From Proteobacteria bacterium SG_bin5 (GTDB lineage: Bacteria; Pseudomonadota; Alphaproteobacteria; Sphingomonadales; Sphingomonadaceae): a DNA stretch of 23,916 nt. The notes beneath the pieces are model-generated. The model did not search any database. It had not been told where the DNA came from and saw only the letters and a list, made by a program, of their open reading frames with translations. Shown one piece after another: positions 14,760 to 23,613 of the stretch; within the stretch, counting starts at the first letter, position 1; every line of letters begins with the position of its first letter. The stretch covers positions 2,836 to 26,751 of the forward strand of contig LWDI01000104.1 in assembly GCA_002083475.1 (NCBI GenBank), read 5' to 3'. The translations under genes and the position numbers were made by a program.

Positions 14760-15331
14760 CGGCACGCCTCCTTTTCGATGCGCGGCAGACGCGCCGCCGC
14801 GATCTCGCCGCGCCCGCCGTCTTCGGGCAAATAGGTGCGCAAGGTCAGCTCGAAGCGCGCCACGCCCCCGGTCGGCAGCCAGCGCCCGGCGGCGGGGCGC
14901 GGCGCGATCGTCACCGCCCAGCGGCGCTGCTCGGCGGGAGGCAAGCTGGCGCTGCCGATCGCGTAAACGCCCGCCGCATTGGGCACGAGATAGCCGGCGG
15001 GATCGTAAAGCGTGACGCTCCACCAGGCGGCGGGGAGCGCGCCGCCGCTCAGCCGATAGCGGCAGCGCCCGTCGAGCGGCGACCCCGCGCTATCCACGCT
15101 CGCATTGTAATAACGCGCCTCGCGCGCCGGCAGCGCGAGCAACCCGCGTAACGCAATCACCGCCCGCGTGTAGCGGCTCGCTTGCGCGGTGCCGAAGTCA
15201 CGCCCCGTGGTCCAGGGTCCCAAACTCCGCTGATTGCCGAGCGCGCCGCTGCGCACGCTGTAAAGCGCGCCGCCCGCGCCGATCAGCCCGCCGGCTACCG
15301 CGCACAGCAGCAGCCGCACCGAAAATCGCAT
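14756..15331 (-). CDS. DUF1214 domain secreted or membrane-anchored protein
   Basis: First gene of the DUF1214/DUF1254 pair, 191 residues. It starts with MRFSVRLLLCAVAGGLIGAG, a hydrophobic segment that may be a signal peptide or an anchor. DUF1214 features are clear: YNASVDSAGSPLDGRCRYRL, then WWSVTLYDPAGYLVPNAAGV, YAIGSASL, and near the end RWLPTGGVARFELTLRTYLP. A purine-rich GGGGGATGAACG precedes the ATG at 15331. The stop overlaps the DUF1254 start (ATGA), so the two are translationally coupled and probably form a complex, an inference from the fused forms seen in this family. A Pho-box-like sequence lies 20 nt upstream of the start. Confidence 0.83.
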   Translation of the reverse strand: MRFSVRLLLCAVAGGLIGAGGALYSVRSGALGNQRSLGPWTTGRDFGTAQASRYTRAVIALRGLLALPAREARYYNASVDSAGSPLDGRCRYRLSGGALPAAWWSVTLYDPAGYLVPNAAGVYAIGSASLPPAEQRRWAVTIAPRPAAGRWLPTGGVARFELTLRTYLPEDGGRGEIAAARLPRIEKEACR

Positions 15332-15351
15332 CGTTCATCCCCCAGACGGGG

Positions 15352-15369
15352 ATGTCATAAAAGCGTCAC
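15352..15369 (+). promoter_or_regulatory. Second Pho-box-like site, upstream of the DUF1214 gene
   Basis: ATGTCAT, AAAA, GCGTCAC in immediate succession match 15 of 18 positions of the E. coli PhoB consensus (CTGTCAT, A/T spacer, CTGTCAC), by my count. It reads on the + strand while the nearest gene start (15331) is on the - strand, so its orientation is opposite to the usual one. PhoB binding is inferred and uncertain. Confidence 0.4.
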
Positions 15370-15457
15370 GCGGGGGAGCGCAAGCCCGCAGTTGGGCCGG
15401 TGGCGGTCGTTTGGATGAAGACGGGCCGCGCGAAAGCCCCCGCCTCACCCCCGCGCC

Positions 15458-18121
<2,664 letters not shown>

Positions 18122-18157
18122 AAGTCACTCCCATCTGCACGGCCGCCACCAATTCGC

Positions 18158-18242
18158 CGTCACCCCGGCCCCCGCGCCGGGGTCCCGCTTCTTCTTCTAC
18201 CCGCGCGAGGCAGCGGGACCCCGGCTCAAGGCCGGGGTGACG
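18158..18242. repeat. GTCA-bounded palindromic repeat, complete unit, between ppdK and glyS
   Basis: The outer CGTCA/TGACG (18158-18162, 18238-18242) encloses the hairpin CCCCGGC/GCCGGGG, the middle stem TCCCGC/GCGGGA and a second hairpin CCCCGGC/GCCGGGG. This is the cleanest four-way fold of the three complete units. It starts 24 bp after the glyS stop and lies in the ppdK leader. Confidence 0.8.
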
Positions 18243-18266
18243 ATTGGGGCCGAACGGCGCCCGCCC

Positions 18267-20717
18267 TCACCCCTCGATCTTCGAAAAATCCGCGACCTGA
18301 TGCACTGCGTCCCGCACCCGCGCCAGCAGCGCGAGCCGCGCCGCGCGCTTCGCCGGTTCCGGATCGTTGACCGTCACGTCCTCGAAAAACGCATCGATCG
18401 GCGCGCGAAGCGCCGCGAGCGCGGCCATCGCCCCTTCGAAATCCTCATGCGCGATCGCCGTGCGCGCGGCGGGCTCGGCGGCGTCGAGCGCCGCGATCAG
18501 CGCTTCCTCGGCGGGTTCGGGGGTATAGCCCAGCGCCTTGTGCCGCTCGCCGCGCGCGAGTTCGGCGACGATCGGCGCGAATTCGGGATCATCGACCTCG
18601 ACCAGCGGGTCTTCCTCGCCGGTCTGCGGAATGTCGCGCCCGGGCGGCGGCGGGGGCAGGATGTCATGCCCCGGCCCGAACGCCGCGCCCGGGCCGGAGG
18701 TGCCGCCGCCCAGCCGCTCGGCCATGCCGGCCGGATCGGCGGGCGCGTGCGCGGGGGATTCGGGGGCTTCTTTTTTCAGAATGTTGGCGGCGCGCTTATA
18801 GCCGGCGAGCAGATTGGCGCCGTCCTCGGTGGTGACGAAGCCTTGCAGCGCGCGCACGCGGGCGAGCAAGCGGACGAGATCGTCCTCCCCCCCGAGCGCG
18901 AAGACCGCGTCGATCAGATCGTGGCGGACGCCGGCCTCGCGTTGCTGGACTTTGAGGCGGTCAGTGAGGAAAGAAACTACGTCGCGAGAAAGCGCGTTAA
19001 GCCGCTCGGATCGGAACCGCTCAACCTCGTTACGACTAAACGGTCTTAAATCGCCGCCCTCAGAGTGAAACAACGTCCCCTTCCCGATACGGTCAGAAAC
19101 ACCATTCCAAAAAACAGCGCCAAAATTCAAGCGGACGCCGTTCTCGATCAAAATGGTCAAAACGCCGAGAGCCGAGCGTCGCAGAGCAAATGGGTCCCTT
19201 GATCCGGTAGGCTTTTCATCGACCGAGAAGAACTCAACGATTGTATCCAGCTTATCCGCCAGCGACACCGCCACCGTCACCGGCGCGGTCGGCACGTCGT
19301 CGCCCTGGCCGACGGGCTTGTAATGATCGCGGATCGCTTCGGCGACCGCCGGGTGCTCGCCTTGAGCGGCGGCGTAATAGCCGCCCATCACGCCTTGCAG
19401 CTCGGGAAACTCGCCCACCATGAGGGTGACGAGATCGGCCTTGCAAAGCAGCGCGGCGCGTTCGGCGAGCGCCGCCAGTTCAGAGGCGGATAGCCCCTCC
19501 CCTTCAGGGGAGGGGTTGGGGTGGGGGCTTTCAGAACCGGGCGCGGCGTTCGTGGCACCGCCCCCACCCCCAACCCCTCCCCTAAAGGGGAGGGGCTTGA
19601 TGATCCCCTCCTCGACCAACCACCGCGCAAGCTTCGCCACGCGCCGTACCTTGTCGGCGACGGTGCCTAGCTTTTCGTGGAACACGATCCGGTCGAGCTT
19701 CGCCGCCTGATCATCGAGCGGCACGCGCAAATCCTGCTCGTAAAAGAAGCGCGCGTCGCTCAGCCGCGCGGCGAGCACCTTGCGATTGCCCTCGACGATC
19801 TTCGCGCCGCCGTCCGCCGCCTGAATATTGGCGACGCAGATGAAGGCATTGGCGAGCTTGCCCCCACCGTCCTGGCACACGAAATATTTCTGGTTCACCC
19901 GCGCCGTCAGCTGGATCACCTCGGGCGGCACACTCAAGAACGCTTCGTCGAAGCGGCCGAGCAGCGGCACCGGCCATTCGGTGAGCCCGGCATTCTCCGC
20001 CACCAGCCCCTCGTCCGCGACCAGCGCGAGCCCCGCTTCCGCCGCGAGCGCGGCCGCGCGATCACGGATGATCGCGGCGCGTTCGTCCTGATCGACGATC
20101 ACATGGGCGGCGCGGAGTTGCTCGACATAGCTCGCGGCGCTTTCGATCGCGATCGCGCCGGGCGCCATGAAGCGGTGGCCATAAGTCTCGCGCCCGCTCG
20201 CGATGCCGGCGACCTCGCACGGCACCACCTCATCGCCGAACAGCGCGACGATCCCCTGCAAGGGCCGCACCCAGCGCAAGCTTTCGGTCGAAAGCGACGC
20301 CGCGCCCCAGCGCATCGATTTGGGCCAGGGAAAAGCGCGGACGATCGCCGGAACGGCCTCGGCGAGCAAATCGGCGGTCGCACGGCCCGGGCGCTCGATC
20401 ACCGCGAACAATATGCCGTCGCGCTCGACCAGCGCCTCGCGCGCCAGGCCGGTCTTGCGCAAGAAACCCTCCAGCGCCTGCGGCGGCGCCGAGGCACGCG
20501 GGCCTTTGATCTCTTCGGATACCGCCTCGGTCGCCTCGGGCAATCGCCGAGCGATCAGCGCGAGCCGGCGCGGCGTCGCGTAAGTCACGATCTCCCCGGC
20601 CGCCAGCCCCGCCTTGGCGAGTTCGGCCACGAACAGCTTCGCCAAATCCTCCCGCGCGCGCGCCTGCATGCGCGCGGGAATTTCCTCGGAGCGGAGTTCG
20701 AGCAGGAAGTCGGTCAT
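18267..20717 (-). CDS. glyS: GlyS glycyl-tRNA synthetase beta subunit, with insertions
   Basis: Beta subunit of the tetrameric alpha2beta2 glycyl-tRNA synthetase, needed with GlyQ to charge tRNA-Gly. The start at 20717 gives MTDFLLELRSEEIPARMQ. Family motifs include YATPRRLALI, IKGPRASAP, NQKYFVCQDGGGKLANAFI, the HD-like region LLCKADLVTLMVGEFPELQG and ADKLDTIVEFF, and KPTGSRDPFALRR. The C-terminal tRNA-binding part has DRLKVQQREAGVRHD and FFEDVTVN. The 816 residues exceed the roughly 690 of E. coli by more than 120. At least two insertions explain this: a translated palindrome at residues 375-409 and a Pro/Gly-rich stretch of about 55 residues after Glu650. Bases 18961-19260 also have unusually low GC. 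The frame is intact throughout, and as the only copy here it is presumably functional. Confidence 0.95.
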   Translation of the reverse strand: MTDFLLELRSEEIPARMQARAREDLAKLFVAELAKAGLAAGEIVTYATPRRLALIARRLPEATEAVSEEIKGPRASAPPQALEGFLRKTGLAREALVERDGILFAVIERPGRATADLLAEAVPAIVRAFPWPKSMRWGAASLSTESLRWVRPLQGIVALFGDEVVPCEVAGIASGRETYGHRFMAPGAIAIESAASYVEQLRAAHVIVDQDERAAIIRDRAAALAAEAGLALVADEGLVAENAGLTEWPVPLLGRFDEAFLSVPPEVIQLTARVNQKYFVCQDGGGKLANAFICVANIQAADGGAKIVEGNRKVLAARLSDARFFYEQDLRVPLDDQAAKLDRIVFHEKLGTVADKVRRVAKLARWLVEEGIIKPLPFRGGVGGGGGATNAAPGSESPHPNPSPEGEGLSASELAALAERAALLCKADLVTLMVGEFPELQGVMGGYYAAAQGEHPAVAEAIRDHYKPVGQGDDVPTAPVTVAVSLADKLDTIVEFFSVDEKPTGSRDPFALRRSALGVLTILIENGVRLNFGAVFWNGVSDRIGKGTLFHSEGGDLRPFSRNEVERFRSERLNALSRDVVSFLTDRLKVQQREAGVRHDLIDAVFALGGEDDLVRLLARVRALQGFVTTEDGANLLAGYKRAANILKKEAPESPAHAPADPAGMAERLGGGTSGPGAAFGPGHDILPPPPPGRDIPQTGEEDPLVEVDDPEFAPIVAELARGERHKALGYTPEPAEEALIAALDAAEPAARTAIAHEDFEGAMAALAALRAPIDAFFEDVTVNDPEPAKRAARLALLARVRDAVHQVADFSKIEG
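18961..19260 (-). other. Low-GC segment inside glyS
   Basis: By hand count, 19021-19260 contains 123 G or C in 240 bases (51%) and 18961-19020 contains 34 in 60 (57%). Three nearby 60-base blocks of the same gene count 65-77%. The segment encodes about residues 487-586 and uses codons rare elsewhere here, such as TTA, AGA, CGA, GTA and AGT. Its ends do not coincide with a repeat. It looks like DNA of a different origin recombined into the gene in frame. Confidence 0.7.
19492..19597. repeat. Palindromic repeat inserted in frame within glyS
   Basis: AGCCCCTCCCC, loop TTCA, GGGGAGGGG starts the unit; CCCCTCCCC, loop TAAA, GGGGAGGGGCT ends it. Between them TTGGGGTGGGGGC pairs with GCCCCCACCCCCAA, so the unit can fold as a middle stem flanked by two hairpins. 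On the glyS strand it is read as residues about 375-409, including PLPFRGGVGGGGG and PHPNPSPEGEG. The insertion leaves the frame open and adds about 35 residues. Confidence 0.85.
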
Positions 20718-20718
20718 G

Positions 20719-20844
20719 CCCTCACCCTCCCACCGCCTGGCAGCGGCGGGCCCCTCCCTCTCCCGCAAGCAGGAGAGGGATTGGGCGCGCTTCCCTCTCC
20801 CGCGTGCGGGAGAGGGTGCCGAGCGCAGCGAAGGCGGGTGAGGG
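20719..20844. repeat. Palindromic repeat filling the glyQ-glyS gap
   Basis: CCCTCACCC (20719-20727) and GGGTGAGGG (20836-20844) are exact inverted ends. Inside are the imperfect hairpin CCCTCTCC/GGAGAGGG and the hairpin CCCTCTCCCGC/GCGGGAGAGGG. On the - strand the repeat reaches within one base of the glyS ATG, and its end, read GGGTGAGGG, serves as the ribosome-binding site. Confidence 0.8.
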
Positions 20845-20852
20845 CCGACCCA

Positions 20853-21728
20853 TCACGCCGCCCACCCGTTCTTCTCCATCCACCCCGCGCACGCCGCTTT
20901 GGCCAGATCGCGCACCCGGCCGATATAGGCCTGGCGTTCGGCGACCGAGATCACCCCGCGCGCTTGCAGCAGGTTGAAGACGTGGCTCGCCTTGATCGCT
21001 TGCTCATAGGCCGGGATCGGCAGCCCGGCGGCGAGCGAGCGCTCGCATTCGGCGGCGTGTTTGCGGAAGGCGTCGGCGAGCGCCTCGGTATCGGCGACCT
21101 CGAAATTCCAGGCGCTCATCTGGCGTTCGTTTTCCAGGAACACGTCGCCATAGCTCACGCCCGCGTCGTTGAACGCCAGATCGTAAACGCTGTCGACGTT
21201 CTGAATATACATCGCCAGCCGTTCGAGCCCGTATGTCAGCTCGCCCGCGACCGGCTTGCAATCATAGCCGCCCATTTGCTGGAAATAAGTGAACTGGGTC
21301 ACTTCCATCCCGTCGCACCACACTTCCCAGCCCAGCCCCCAGGCGCCGAGCGTCGGGCTCTCCCAATCATCCTCGACGAAGCGAATGTCGTGGACCGCGA
21401 AATCGATCCCGATCGCGGCGAGCGACCCCAGATAAAGCGCCTGCAAATCGGGCGGCGAGGGCTTCAGGATCACCTGATATTGATAATAATGCTGCAGCCG
21501 ATTGGGGTTCTCGCCATAGCGGCCGTCGGTCGGGCGGCGGCAGGGCTGGACGAAGGCGGCGTTCCACGCGTCCGGCCCCAGCGCGCGCAGCGTGGTCGCG
21601 GTGTGGAAAGTGCCCGCGCCCATTTCCATGTCATAGGGTTGCAGGATCACGCAGCCCCGCGCGCTCCAATAATCATGGAGCGTCAGGATCATCCGCTGAA
21701 AGCTGAGCGGCGGCGTGGCCAAAGGCAT
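20853..21728 (-). CDS. glyQ: GlyQ glycyl-tRNA synthetase alpha subunit
   Basis: Catalytic alpha subunit of the bacterial heterotetrameric glycyl-tRNA synthetase (class II fold). The 291 residues are full-length. Clear family segments are LSFQRMILTLHDYWSARGC, the YDMEMGAGTFHTATTLRALG motif, the motif-2-like CRRPTDGRYGENPNRLQHYY, WEVWCDGMEVTQFTYFQQMGG and the C-terminal KASHVFNLLQARGVISV. The ATG at 21728 is preceded by AAGGGG. It is first in the - strand order glyQ-glyS-ppdK, and its promoter must lie in the divergent region shared with the XRE operon (21729-21909). No abnormality is seen. Confidence 0.97.
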   Translation of the reverse strand: MPLATPPLSFQRMILTLHDYWSARGCVILQPYDMEMGAGTFHTATTLRALGPDAWNAAFVQPCRRPTDGRYGENPNRLQHYYQYQVILKPSPPDLQALYLGSLAAIGIDFAVHDIRFVEDDWESPTLGAWGLGWEVWCDGMEVTQFTYFQQMGGYDCKPVAGELTYGLERLAMYIQNVDSVYDLAFNDAGVSYGDVFLENERQMSAWNFEVADTEALADAFRKHAAECERSLAAGLPIPAYEQAIKASHVFNLLQARGVISVAERQAYIGRVRDLAKAACAGWMEKNGWAA

Positions 21729-21834
21729 CCCCTTAAGCGACGAAGAAGGTCGGCGCCCCTTTGGCGCGCGGGGCGGGAGCGGTCAATGCCCGCGCCGCCG
21801 ATGTCAGCATCGCCTAGCATATGGTCAGCTTCTC

Positions 21835-21885
21835 TTGACATCGGCACGACTCGAAGCTAGTCAGGTGATGCTGACACAGTGTCAG
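21835..21885 (+). promoter_or_regulatory. Candidate promoter and palindromic operator of the XRE operon
   Basis: A perfect -35 TTGACA lies at 21835-21840. After 17 bp comes a weak -10, TAGTCA (21858-21863). At the expected transcription start lies CTGACAC-A-GTGTCAG (21871-21885), a palindrome with 7-bp arms. GATGCTGACA (21867-21876), overlapping the operator, is the exact complement of TGTCAGCATC at 21802-21811, so a second related site sits upstream. Repeated TGTCA half-sites around a promoter next to an XRE gene suggest autoregulation, which is inferred. Confidence 0.55.
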
Positions 21886-21909
21886 TAGAACATGACCAAG
21901 GAGCAAGGC

Positions 21910-22008
21910 ATGTGTCCCCAGCGAGCGAGCGCGCGCGACGATTTGATCGCGCTGATCTCGGGGCTGTTCACCATCGCGGTGTCGCTCTGGATGATCTTGA
22001 ACCACTAG
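21910..22008 (+). CDS. 32-residue single-helix membrane microprotein
   Basis: A very short gene with good supporting signals. An AAGGAG ribosome-binding site (21898-21903) lies 6 nt before the ATG at 21910; an in-frame ATG at 21892 would add six residues. The protein starts MCPQRASARDD and continues as one hydrophobic stretch, LIALISGLFTIAVSLWMIL, ending NH. Charged residues before the helix suggest the N-terminus is cytoplasmic. The stop ends 2 bp before the GTG of the XRE regulator, and the promoter and operator candidate lie just upstream, so the three genes should be one operon. I do not recognise a family. It could be a leader peptide, a regulator of the membrane protein downstream or a small toxin; the sequence does not decide. 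Confidence 0.6.
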   Translation: MCPQRASARDDLIALISGLFTIAVSLWMILNH

Positions 22009-22010
22009 CC

Positions 22011-22232
22011 GTGAAGAACCGGCTGAAAGTGCTGCGTGCCGAACGCGATTGGAGCCAGGCCGAGCTCGGCGGCCGGCTCGGCGTCTCGCGCCAGGCGGTC
22101 AACGCGATCGAGACGGGCAAGCACGATCCCTCGCTGCCGCTCGCCTTCAAGATCGCGCGGCTGTTCGACCTGCGGATCGAGGAGATTTTCGATGATGGAG
22201 GCAATGATGGAGGCGGCGATGGCGCGCGGTGA
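22011..22232 (+). CDS. XRE-family helix-turn-helix regulator, YozG-like
   Basis: Small DNA-binding protein of 73 residues, nearly all of it one Cro/CI-type HTH domain. I use GTG 22011, which gives the standard opening MKNRLKVLRAERDWSQAELG; the frame extends further upstream but overlaps the microprotein gene. Helix 2 is SQAELGGRLG and the recognition helix VSRQAVNAIETGKHDPS, followed by LPLAFKIARLFDLRIEEIF. This compact form, with no ligand domain, is usually encoded next to a small membrane protein, as here. The 3' end overlaps the downstream membrane-protein gene. The palindrome at 21871-21885 is the natural candidate operator. Whether it responds to a signal, or to the membrane protein, cannot be read from the sequence. 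Confidence 0.9.
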   Translation: MKNRLKVLRAERDWSQAELGGRLGVSRQAVNAIETGKHDPSLPLAFKIARLFDLRIEEIFDDGGNDGGGDGAR

Positions 22233-22662
22233 GCCCGGCCCGGGCGAGCGCGCCGAGCGCGCGCGGCGACGCCGCGTCGCCTGGTTGATGGGCGCGCTGG
22301 CGCTGGCGGGCGGGGTGATCGGCTTCACCGCCGCCCGGCTCGAACGCGGCGGGATCGAGGGCAATTTCAACGTGCTGCAGATCGGCGCGCTGCCGCCCTG
22401 GTTCGCGATTCTGGCGACGCTGACGTTCGTCGGCGCGGTGGGGATCGGCAGCTGGTTCTATTGGCGCGGCATGGACGAGGTCGCCCGGCGCGATCATTAT
22501 CGCGGCGCGGTCTGGGCGCTCAACGTCTATCTGCTGCTCTACCCGAGCTGGTTCCTGCTGTGGCGCGGCGGGCTGGTGAGCGAGCCGAGCCACCGCGCGC
22601 TCTTCCTGATCACGGTGGCGACATCGATGATCGTTTATCTTTGGTCCAAATGGCGTAATTGA
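22192..22662 (+). CDS. Four-helix membrane protein partnered with the XRE regulator
   Basis: Membrane protein of up to 156 residues with four predicted helices: around VAWLMGALALAGGVIGFTAA, WFAILATLTFVGAVGIGSWF, AVWALNVYLLLYPSWFLLW and LFLITVATSMIVYLW. The first 30 residues are soluble, with a run of arginines (ERARRRR) that should stay cytoplasmic. The start is ambiguous: ATG 22192 follows GAGGAG by 7 nt, while ATG 22207 and 22219 each follow a GGAGG by 5 nt, all created by a duplicated ATGATGGAGGC. The gene overlaps the XRE gene by 14 to 41 bases. XRE plus DUF2178-like membrane pairs are common in bacteria, but I cannot assign the family with confidence. It precedes the TraB/GumN gene by 18 bp. 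Confidence 0.78.
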   Translation: MMEAMMEAAMARGEPGPGERAERARRRRVAWLMGALALAGGVIGFTAARLERGGIEGNFNVLQIGALPPWFAILATLTFVGAVGIGSWFYWRGMDEVARRDHYRGAVWALNVYLLLYPSWFLLWRGGLVSEPSHRALFLITVATSMIVYLWSKWRN

Positions 22663-22680
22663 AGCAAAAGGGAGAAGTTC

Positions 22681-23613
22681 ATGCGTTTACGTGATGTGAT
22701 CGGCGCGCCGCTCGCGCTCGCGCTGATGCTGGTGGCGCCCGCGCGGGCCCAAACCCCCACGGCGGCCCCCGCCCCCGCCCCCGCCGCGACCCAAGACGCG
22801 GACCCCGCGCTCTGGGTGGTGAAGGATGCGGATACGACGATTTACCTGTTCGGCACGGTTCACGTGCTCAAGCCGGGCCTGAGCTGGTTCGACGAGGCGG
22901 TGAAAAAGGCGTTCGACGACAGCAAGGAGCTGGTGCTCGAACTGCCCGATCTCGACCAGGCCGCGATCCAGCAAGCCGTGCTCGCGCGCGCCCCCGACAA
23001 GAGCGGCACCCCGCTCTCGGCCAAGCTGCCCGAGGCCGAGCGCCCGCTCTACAGCAAGGCGATCGCCGATTATGCCGCCCCGGTCGGGCTCACCGAGCCG
23101 GTGATGGACCGTTTCAAGCCCTGGTTCGCGGCGATCACCCTCACCCAATTGCCGCTCGCCAAGCTGGGCTATGATCCCAGCAGCGGCGCCGAAAAGGTGC
23201 TGACGGCGGCGGCCAAGGCGGCGAACAAGCCGATCAGCGGGCTCGAGACGATCGACCAGCAGCTCGGCTATTTCGACACTTTGCCCGAGCCGCAGCAGAT
23301 CAAATTCCTCGAGCTCACGCTCAAGGAACTGCCCAAGGAAGGCGAAACGCTCGACAAGATGGTCAAGCAATGGGCGGCGGGCGATCCCGAAGCGCTGGGC
23401 GCGACCATCAACGAGGGCCTGCGCGAGCAGCCCGAAATCGGCGCGGTGCTGCTCACCGAGCGCAACAAGCGCTGGGCGAGCTGGATCGCCGATCGGATGA
23501 AACAGCCCGGCGTGGTGTTCGTCGCGGTCGGCGCGGGGCATTTGGCGGGCAAGGACAGCGTCCAGAACCAGCTCACCCCCTATAAGATCACCGCGACGCG
23601 CGTGAACTATTGA
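22681..23613 (+). CDS. TraB/GumN-family secreted protein
   Basis: Periplasmic TraB/GumN-type protein of 310 residues. A signal peptide (MRLRDVIGAPLALALMLVAPARA) is followed by a Pro/Ala-rich linker of about 20 residues. Family motifs are the first His in LFGTVHVLKPG (His61), the acidic residue in LVLELPD (Glu87) and the C-terminal VGAGHLAGKDSVQNQL (His287). In the related TIKI/TraB fold these residues bind metal and suggest peptidase or chelatase activity, but the bacterial function is not established. The ATG has AAGGGAGAAG upstream. The stop overlaps the start of a second family member (TGATG), so the two are a tandem coupled pair. Confidence 0.88.
   Translation: MRLRDVIGAPLALALMLVAPARAQTPTAAPAPAPAATQDADPALWVVKDADTTIYLFGTVHVLKPGLSWFDEAVKKAFDDSKELVLELPDLDQAAIQQAVLARAPDKSGTPLSAKLPEAERPLYSKAIADYAAPVGLTEPVMDRFKPWFAAITLTQLPLAKLGYDPSSGAEKVLTAAAKAANKPISGLETIDQQLGYFDTLPEPQQIKFLELTLKELPKEGETLDKMVKQWAAGDPEALGATINEGLREQPEIGAVLLTERNKRWASWIADRMKQPGVVFVAVGAGHLAGKDSVQNQLTPYKITATRVNY

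Noticed and set aside
19677..21860. Open frame of 727 codons on the + strand opposite glyS and glyQ
   Set aside because: It crosses two real genes and the repeat between them. Composition is shadow-like and there is no start signal.
21879..22010. Longer N-terminus for the XRE regulator
   Set aside because: The extension overlaps the microprotein gene and the operator, lacks HTH-family similarity, and the GTG at 22011 gives the standard family start.
21835..22662. Type II toxin-antitoxin or defence locus
   Set aside because: The HTH protein is a full small repressor and its partner is a four-helix membrane protein with no known toxin or nuclease motif. XRE plus membrane-protein pairs are common housekeeping-type operons. 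The toxin idea for the microprotein stays open but unsupported.
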